Of a stretch of DNA of 64,000 nt, positions 58,695 to 64,000 are shown one piece after another. How positions within the stretch are numbered: position 1 is the stretch's first letter; every line of letters starts with the position of its first letter. The position numbers and the translations under genes are program-made. The stretch is from BCD1 sp942492125. Its GTDB lineage: Bacteria > Bacteroidota > Bacteroidia > Chitinophagales > Saprospiraceae. The stretch lies in the NCBI GenBank assembly GCA_942492125.1, contig CALODM010000045.1:124001-188000 (forward strand). Reading direction: 5' to 3'. The notes beneath the pieces were generated by a model, which saw only the letters and a program-made list of their open reading frames with translations, made no database searches and was not told where the DNA came from.

Positions 58695-61079
58695 ATGAGA
58701 CGTATTGCCGCCATCGCAGGCATGATCTTTTTTTGCCTGAGCGGGGTATTCGCCCAGAAGACCATCATAGCAGGAAAAGTGGTTAATTACATCAATAATG
58801 AACCCCTGCCATATGCAACTGTCCGGGTCACAAATAATGGGCATGGTGGCGTTACCGACAGTCTGGGTAACTACAGCATTGAATTGCCTGCGGGCCTTTA
58901 CAATCTGGAAGCCTCCTACACCGGATTTGCCACTGTTGTCAAACATGAAATTCAGACTCAATCGTCCAAGCCGGTGGTTGTTGATTTTGAATTGAATATG
59001 AATGGCAATGATTTGGACGAAGCAGTAGTAACTGCAGAAGCTTATCGCAATACTGCTGAAAGTCCATTGGCTTTGCAGCGTATTAATTTGCACGAACTTA
59101 GGCAAATGCCCGGGGCAACGCTGGATGCTTCTAAATTTATCAAAACATTACCGGGTGTTTCCCCAAAAGTTTCTTTTGGCTATAACCTTATCGTTCGGGG
59201 AGGATCCTCCAATGAAAACAGGTTTTACCTCGATGGAATGGAAATTCCCTCTATAACGCACTTCACGGTTCAGGGCACGAGCGGAGGCCCTAATGGTTTG
59301 TTGAATGTGCTCATGCTGGAGAGCGCCAGTCTGCACAGTAGTGCCTTTCCCGCTTATGCCGGCAATGCAATGAGTAGTGTAATGGCTTTCAATCAGCGCG
59401 CCGGGCGTAAGGATCGTTTTGGTGGTTCGTTCAGCCTGGGGGCCAACGATTGGGGAATCCTGCTGGAGGGGCCCATGGGTAAGAAGTCGTCTTTTTTGTT
59501 TTCTGCGCGGGAATCTTACACCCAACACGTATTGAAAGCTATCGGGGTACCTGTTATTCCTTTTTTTGCTGATGTGCAGTACAAACAGGTCATCCAGTTC
59601 AACGACAAAAATGAATTGACCCTGACAGGGGTTGGTGGGTATGATAAATATACGCTCAACCTTGGTGCTGAACCAACGGAATCATTGCTGTACAATACCG
59701 GATATATTCCGGAAGGTAAACAGGTGGTTTATGCAGTCGGAGCCATTTATAAGCACTATCTGGAGAACAGTTATTATACCGTGGTTTTGAGCCGGAATCA
59801 CTTTTACAATTTTGCCGAAAAATTTGTCAATAATTCCGGAGAGGAATCGGACCGGTTATTCGATTATACCTCCAGAGAGTCGGAGAATAAATTGCGGATC
59901 GAGCACAAACTCTTCCGGAATGAACAGAACCAGGAATGGAATTATGGTATTGCACTCGAGTCGGACCAGGTAGATATTGAAGAATTCTCTTTGATTTCCA
60001 GGGCTGCCAATGAAGTTGACGAAGTGAACTTCCGCAGTTTGATGAATTTTGTACGTTATGGTGCCTTTGGGTCATTCAGTCAGCAATTTTTCGAGGATAA
60101 ATTCTCAGTATATGCCGGACTGCGCATTGACGGAAATACTTATTCTGATCTAATGAAAAACCCACTCAAGCAATTCTCTCCCCGGCTGTCGCTTTCCTGG
60201 AAATTAAGACCGGCCTGGCAGTTGAGTGCCAATGCCGGCAGATATTTTCAGGTGCCTCCTTACCTGTTGCTGGCCTATGCCGAAGGCGGTAAATTTACCA
60301 ATCGGGATGAACTCAAATATATGCGCAGTGATCACCTTGGGCTGGGAGTGGAACACACCACCCCCAATGGATACCGTTTGAAGCTGGAAGGTTTTCACAA
60401 GAAATACTCAGATTATCCCTTCCTGTTAAAAGATTCTATTTCTTATGCCAACGCCAATGCCAATTACGTATTGGTAGGGGATCAGCCGGCGGATGCCAGT
60501 TCGGAAGGACTGGCTTATGGTTTGGAATTTCAGATCAAGCAGAAATTACATCAATCCTGGTCCTGGTCATTGGCTTATAGTTTTGTGGTCAGCCAGTTTG
60601 AAGATAAAAACGGAGAGCTCGCTTCTTCCTCCTGGGACAATCGTCATTTCGGAACGGTTGCTTTGGGAAAGACTTTTGGCAAAAACTGGCAGTTTGGAGT
60701 TCGCTGGAGTGTGTCCGGTGGAAATCCCTATACACCTTATGATCAGGCTAATTCCGGTTTGCGTTCTGTTTGGGATATCAATTACCGGGGTATTCCTGAT
60801 TATTCCAGGTTGAATGAAGCAAGGTTACCTGCTTTTCATCAGCTGGATCTGCGAATCGACAAGCAGTTTGATTTCAAGCGCTGGTCATTATCTGTATTTA
60901 TTGACGTGCAAAATGCTTATGCTTCGGCGGTTCCGGTTGTACCCTACCTGACGGTGGAACGCAATGAAGATCTCACTGCCTTGGTGGATCCTCAAAATCC
61001 GGAAAGGTATTTGACGAATATCATCGATAGTGATACCGGAAGGGTATTGCCGAGTCTGGGGTTTGTAGCGGATTTTTAG
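58695..61079 (+). CDS. TonB-dependent outer-membrane receptor
   Basis: Start at the ATG at 58695, after which a signal peptide runs to about residue 20 (GMIFFCLSGVFAQ). A carboxypeptidase-regulatory-like domain (GKVVNYINNEPLPYATVRV, GNYSIELPAG) precedes the plug (LDASKFIKTLPGVSPKVSFG, LIVRGGSSNENRFYLDGMEI). The 22-strand barrel follows to the terminal DFEL...SLGFVADF. It has no SusD partner, so it is more like a siderophore/vitamin or peptide receptor than a glycan SusC. 794 residues, complete. Confidence 0.95.
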   Translation: MRRIAAIAGMIFFCLSGVFAQKTIIAGKVVNYINNEPLPYATVRVTNNGHGGVTDSLGNYSIELPAGLYNLEASYTGFATVVKHEIQTQSSKPVVVDFELNMNGNDLDEAVVTAEAYRNTAESPLALQRINLHELRQMPGATLDASKFIKTLPGVSPKVSFGYNLIVRGGSSNENRFYLDGMEIPSITHFTVQGTSGGPNGLLNVLMLESASLHSSAFPAYAGNAMSSVMAFNQRAGRKDRFGGSFSLGANDWGILLEGPMGKKSSFLFSARESYTQHVLKAIGVPVIPFFADVQYKQVIQFNDKNELTLTGVGGYDKYTLNLGAEPTESLLYNTGYIPEGKQVVYAVGAIYKHYLENSYYTVVLSRNHFYNFAEKFVNNSGEESDRLFDYTSRESENKLRIEHKLFRNEQNQEWNYGIALESDQVDIEEFSLISRAANEVDEVNFRSLMNFVRYGAFGSFSQQFFEDKFSVYAGLRIDGNTYSDLMKNPLKQFSPRLSLSWKLRPAWQLSANAGRYFQVPPYLLLAYAEGGKFTNRDELKYMRSDHLGLGVEHTTPNGYRLKLEGFHKKYSDYPFLLKDSISYANANANYVLVGDQPADASSEGLAYGLEFQIKQKLHQSWSWSLAYSFVVSQFEDKNGELASSSWDNRHFGTVALGKTFGKNWQFGVRWSVSGGNPYTPYDQANSGLRSVWDINYRGIPDYSRLNEARLPAFHQLDLRIDKQFDFKRWSLSVFIDVQNAYASAVPVVPYLTVERNEDLTALVDPQNPERYLTNIIDSDTGRVLPSLGFVADF

Positions 61080-61239
61080 ACGCTCGACGGTAAACGGTTG
61101 ACGACAGACGACAGATGGTGAATGGAACACGGGTTTAAACGGGTTCAACAGATTTTCACGGTTTTTTTCTGAAAGTTGACACTTCGGGGGTGCAAAGACC
61201 TTGATCCCGAAGTGTCCGTTTCAAATAGAAAGCAAATTA

Positions 61240-61584
61240 TCAGTTGGCGGGTTTTGGGCCCAGCATGGTGAATTCGTCGATGACGATTTCGGTGGTATAG
61301 CGGACCTTTCCCTCTTTGTCTTCATAGTTGGAGTAGGTGATTTTTCCACGAGCGGCGATTTCCTTACCTTTTTTCAGCCAGGTGCTGGCCAGTTCGGCCG
61401 TTTTTCCCCACAGGATACAGTTGTGCCACTGGGTGGAAGTCACTTTTTCTCCTTTAGCGTTTTTGAAAGTCTCATTGGTGGCGAGCGAAAATTTGGCAAC
61501 GCTGTTGCCCCCATCAAGTTTTGTCAGTTCAGGGTCTTTCCCCAGGTTTCCGATTAATAAAACCGTGTTTTTAATTGAATGCAT
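61240..61584 (-). CDS. ssb: short single-stranded DNA-binding protein (paralogue 1)
   Basis: A 114-residue SSB of the OB-fold family: TVLLIGNLGKDPELTKLDGG, NSVAKFSLATNETFKNAKGE, STQWHNCILWGKTAELASTW and the KGKEIAARGKITYSNYEDKEG end. The acidic C-terminal tail (DDDIPF-type) that recruits partner proteins is missing; it ends DEFTMLGPKPAN. A second SSB lies 114 bases upstream on the same strand. The short form is often plasmid- or conjugation-linked or a stress paralogue. Confidence 0.9.
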   Translation of the reverse strand: MHSIKNTVLLIGNLGKDPELTKLDGGNSVAKFSLATNETFKNAKGEKVTSTQWHNCILWGKTAELASTWLKKGKEIAARGKITYSNYEDKEGKVRYTTEIVIDEFTMLGPKPAN

Positions 61585-61607
61585 GATATTTGATTTTTGG
61601 TGAATAA

Positions 61608-61694
61608 TGGTTTCTGGTTACTGGTTTCTTTCTGGTTACAGGTTACTGGTTGCTGGTTACTGGTTATTTTAACTAGCAACTAGCAACCTGCAAC
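61608..61694. repeat. TGCTGGTTACTGG hairpin repeat between the ssb genes
   Basis: Repeated words CTGGTTACTGGTT and GGTTGCTGGTTACTGGTTA lead into an inverted set (AACTAGCAACTAGCAACC). As RNA, the two halves pair over 19 bases if G-U pairs are allowed, so the stretch forms a long hairpin in the spacer between the two ssb genes. Confidence 0.6.
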
Positions 61695-61698
61695 CGGA

Positions 61699-62028
61699 TC
61701 AATTCATCAACATAAATTCATTGACAATCACTTCGCTGCGGTAGCGTTTGTTGCCGTCTTTGTCATCGTAGGAGCGGTGGGTGAGTTTGCCTTTGATGGC
61801 CACTTCCCTGCCTTTTTTGAGCAGGACGTTCATGATTTCGGCTACCTTACCCCAGCCTACAAGTTGGTGCCATTGGGTTTCCACGTGTTTATGGCCATCT
61901 GTTTTTTTATGTACTTCTTTGGTGGCCAGGGTGACACGGGCGATACTATTGCCGTTCTCCAATTGTTTGAATTCGACATCTTTACCCAGGTTGCCGATGA
62001 GTTGTACGTTGTTTCTAAGATCATTCAT
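61699..62028 (-). CDS. ssb: short single-stranded DNA-binding protein (paralogue 2)
   Basis: A 109-residue SSB: NNVQLIGNLGKDVEFKQLEN, NSIARVTLATKEVHKKTDGH, ETQWHQLVGWGKVAEIMNVL, KKGREVAIKGKLTHRSYDDK and the end SEVIVNEFMLMN. Like its neighbour it lacks the acidic tail, so it cannot recruit the usual SSB partners by that route. The two copies are about half identical, so the duplication is old. The leader region 62029-62474 is full of the same hairpin repeats. Confidence 0.9.
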   Translation of the reverse strand: MNDLRNNVQLIGNLGKDVEFKQLENGNSIARVTLATKEVHKKTDGHKHVETQWHQLVGWGKVAEIMNVLLKKGREVAIKGKLTHRSYDDKDGNKRYRSEVIVNEFMLMN

Positions 62029-62474
62029 TTTTCGAAATTTTAAGGTTAATGATTTAGTTGCTGGTTACAGGTTACAGGTTACAAGATGCAGGTTACAGGT
62101 TTACTGTTTCTGGTTATTAACTAGCAACTAGCAACTAGCAACCAGCAACCAGCAACAAGTACCCAGCAGGTGATGCAAATATGTGGGGGAAGCCGGAAAA
62201 TAGTCGTAGATAAGCCGTTTACTTACGTTTGTAGCCGGAAATAAACGGCTATAAACGTTTGTAAACGGGTAGGTTGAGCTGTTCGTGGGCATGCAAAGGC
62301 GGTACTGGGTTGATTTTTAAGGCTTTAATTGTTGATGCTGTGCGGGGTGTTTTTTGTAAGTATTGTATTCCTTTTTTTGGTATTTTTGGGGTGGTGGGGC
62401 TATAGACAAGTTACAGCCAACCAGGAAAGAGACTAAAAAGAAAAAATTGGCGTTGTAGATAAAAAATTGAATAG
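62029..62474. other. non-coding stretch with repeats
   Basis: This 446-base stretch begins with the CTGGTTAC repeat array (about 62056-62160), followed by AT-rich DNA with a TATTTTTG element at 62381-62388, 94 bases upstream of the cytochrome gene. No convincing protein-coding frame. Confidence 0.5.
62056..62160. repeat. second TGCTGGTTACAGG hairpin repeat
   Basis: Left half: GTTGCTGGTTACAGGTTACAG repeated with a GATGCAGGTTACAGG variant; right half: ACTAGCAACTAGCAACTAGC then AACCAGCAACCAGCAAC, its approximate inverted complement. It lies directly upstream of the second ssb gene and is the same family as 61608-61694. Confidence 0.6.
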
Positions 62475-63440
62475 ATGAAGAAAAGTGTCATTTTAATAGT
62501 AGGATTGATATTCCTGTTTAACATATCCTGCAACAAAGAAGAATTTAATAGAGATATTGAAATACCTGACTTTAATTTTCCTAAAACAATCGTTTTTGAA
62601 GACAGCCTTTCTGCCTATAATATTTTTGAAGGCAACCCTGCCGATTTAACCCCTTCGGATGAATTTGAATTACTGGAATTAAGTTCTGTACTTTTTACGG
62701 ATTATTCTCATAAGCAAAGACTTGTAAAAATTCCTGCAGGAACACAAATGACAAAATCAAGTGATGAAACGATTGACTTTCCCAACGGGACAATATTGAC
62801 TAAAACATTTTTTTATTACAACGATGAACGAGATACGACTTTAGGGAAAAGAATTATTGAGACAAGACTGGAAATTAAAGAAAACGATGTATGGAATGTT
62901 GCTACTTACATTTGGAATCAAAACCAAACTGATGCAATATTAGAATTAAATGGATTTGATACTCCTATTTCTTGGGTAGATGAAAATGGAATTGGTCGCT
63001 CAACTATGTACCATATTCCTACAGAAAATGAATGTATGACCTGTCATCAATCAAATTCAAAAATGACGCCATTGGGACCAACTCTACTCAACCTTAATCG
63101 AAATGTAGAGAGAAATGGAAATTGTCTAAACCAAATTACACATTTGCAAAACTTAGGATTGCTAAATCAATTTTCAGTTGACCATATTAGGCAAATGGTT
63201 GATTATAATGACTTAAACGCTTCTCTTGAAGATAGAGGGAGAGCTTATTTAGCAATGAATTGTGCCCATTGTCATAATCCGAATTCTTGGGAAAGGTCTG
63301 CCGAACGGGAATTTGATTTTAGATACGAAACACCACTTAGTGAAGCAGGAATCTTTTATGAAGCAGAAAAAATTAAAAGAGCTCTTCAAGACAGAGAAAT
63401 GCCACTTATTGGGACGACAATGTTAGACGAAGAAGAGTAA
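62475..63440 (+). CDS. diheme cytochrome c lipoprotein (SO2930-type), 3' end frameshifted
   Basis: A 321-residue exported protein: lipoprotein signal (LIFLFNISC), then a beta-rich N-terminal domain and two heme c motifs, CMTCH (ENECMTCHQSNSKMTPLGPT) and CAHCH (YLAMNCAHCHNPNSWER). It matches the SO2930-type diheme c cytochrome family, which ends with a GTTMLDEEG...YLDNL-type helix. Here the frame stops at TAA 63438 after GTTMLDEEE. Adding one G near 63435 restores LDEEGVNLILEYLDNL and a stop at 63470-63472. It is an envelope redox protein; its partner is unknown. Its coding sequence is more AT-rich than most of the window. Confidence 0.82.
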   Translation: MKKSVILIVGLIFLFNISCNKEEFNRDIEIPDFNFPKTIVFEDSLSAYNIFEGNPADLTPSDEFELLELSSVLFTDYSHKQRLVKIPAGTQMTKSSDETIDFPNGTILTKTFFYYNDERDTTLGKRIIETRLEIKENDVWNVATYIWNQNQTDAILELNGFDTPISWVDENGIGRSTMYHIPTENECMTCHQSNSKMTPLGPTLLNLNRNVERNGNCLNQITHLQNLGLLNQFSVDHIRQMVDYNDLNASLEDRGRAYLAMNCAHCHNPNSWERSAEREFDFRYETPLSEAGIFYEAEKIKRALQDREMPLIGTTMLDEEE

Positions 63441-63472
63441 ACTTAATCCTTGAATATTTGGACAACCTTTGA

Positions 63473-64000
63473 AAAGGAATATGAATGCTTGCTGTAATAA
63501 TGGTTTCAGAAGGTAATGATTTAAAAGATAGATTTTACTTGGGGATCTTTTATTAAACCTGGACCAGAATGAAATAGAAAAACAGCAGAGAAAAACGTGT
63601 ATGATGTCTATTGCCAGCAAAAGCTGGTAACGCTACATATGCAAGTCCGTAGGGAGAAATTAAAAAACAAATGAGAAATACAATTTTAAGATCAGCAGTT
63701 TTCATAGTGATATCATGCGGTTATGAATGATGCTTCAAGGTGACGCCTTGAAAGCACTTACTTAAGCCGGGTAAGAACCACGCTTGAGGTTGAAAATAAC
63801 TACCACAGTTTCATTTTTTTGTGAGGAGAAGTACTTTCCCTCCCAGGGAATAAATGATTATTTGGGTTGTTGAAGGGGAATTCAAGGCAATCTTCTGGGA
63901 AAAAATAACATTCGGTATTATGATCACATTCCCCGCTGAATCTCACAGCAATCTGAACAACCTGGAAGGGGAATAGAATAATGCTTTATTTGAAATTTTA
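63473..64000. other. non-coding tail of the window
   Basis: No substantial coding frame is visible in these 528 bases. A small frame at 63671-63730 encodes MRNTILRSAVFIVISCGYE, which looks like a lipoprotein signal peptide with a lipobox (VISC) followed at once by a stop, possibly a broken gene. TTCAAGG/CCTTGAA flank a five-base loop near 63735-63753. I cannot assign the rest. Confidence 0.35.

Noticed and set aside
61178..61216. GACACTTCGGG / CCCGAAGTGTC hairpin as ssb terminator
   Set aside because: The stem is perfect, but no U-run follows on the minus strand at once; kept only as a possible structure.
61608..62160. CRISPR-like spacing of short repeats
   Set aside because: Units are irregular, overlap, are inverted in the second half and have no distinct spacers, and no cas gene is present; better explained as hairpin repeats.

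Overview
The window looks like a chromosomal piece of a free-living Bacteroidota, most likely a Saprospirales-type bacterium. Three proteins carry the C-terminal sorting domain of the type IX secretion system (T9SS), and a fourth such domain survives as a fragment. Several starts lie behind TAnnTTTG promoter elements. There are five extracytoplasmic-function (ECF) sigma factors, a TonB-dependent receptor with an N-terminal carboxypeptidase-like domain, and no clear Shine-Dalgarno sequences. I see no rRNA, tRNA, CRISPR array, prophage or transposase gene. The order-level assignment is inference.

Layout. 1-4.5 kb: end of a T9SS cargo gene, a pterin synthase-family enzyme, a DUF1963 protein, an XRE-type regulator, and a tandem duplication of a small ECF sigma gene with its leader and terminator. 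4.6-8.2 kb: a T9SS subtilase, then dnaB behind a cluster of DnaA-box-like 9-mers. 8.4-14 kb: a TPR-CHAT protein broken by a one-base frameshift, two Hsp20 chaperones, a BASS-family transporter and a PEGA/SHOCT lipoprotein. 14.2-20.9 kb: a sigma factor with an anti-sigma/outer-membrane-barrel fusion, a TPR/coiled-coil adenylate cyclase, and an unusual long sigma factor paired with a membrane TPR protein, bounded by a 186-bp palindromic element. 21-30.3 kb: a T9SS esterase, a lipoprotein, a plsC-small ORF-glycosyltransferase-sigma operon, lpxK, a RidA protein, apaG, gmk and yicC. 30.5-36.7 kb: a TetR-controlled operon (LolA-like protein, two FtsX-type permeases, LolD-like ATPase, outer-membrane protein) that resembles a trans-envelope lipid or lipoprotein transporter. 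37-41.5 kb: metF, a frameshifted murQ, gene remnants, and paaABC without paaD/paaE. 41.7-53.2 kb: an esterase, DinB, DUF1648 and HTTM/VKGC membrane proteins, an OmpA protein, a broken NtrY-like kinase, a broken penicillin acylase and a DUF2064 protein. 53.3-64 kb: a 1,108-residue BNR/sortilin-type secreted protein, a TerB-like protein, a lipoprotein, a TonB receptor, two short ssb genes among hairpin repeats, and a diheme cytochrome c lipoprotein.

Two themes stand out. One is dense envelope-linked regulation: five ECF sigma factors in about 21 kb, two with membrane partner proteins, next to an adenylate cyclase and a TPR-CHAT protein. The other is data quality or genome decay. At least five otherwise well-conserved genes (CHAT, murQ, NtrY-like kinase, penicillin acylase, cytochrome) are broken by single-base indels, often in short homopolymers, and restoring one base brings back the conserved family sequence. 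That pattern favours sequencing or assembly error over real pseudogenes, except where DNA is truly missing: the kinase sensor region and the fragments around paaABC.
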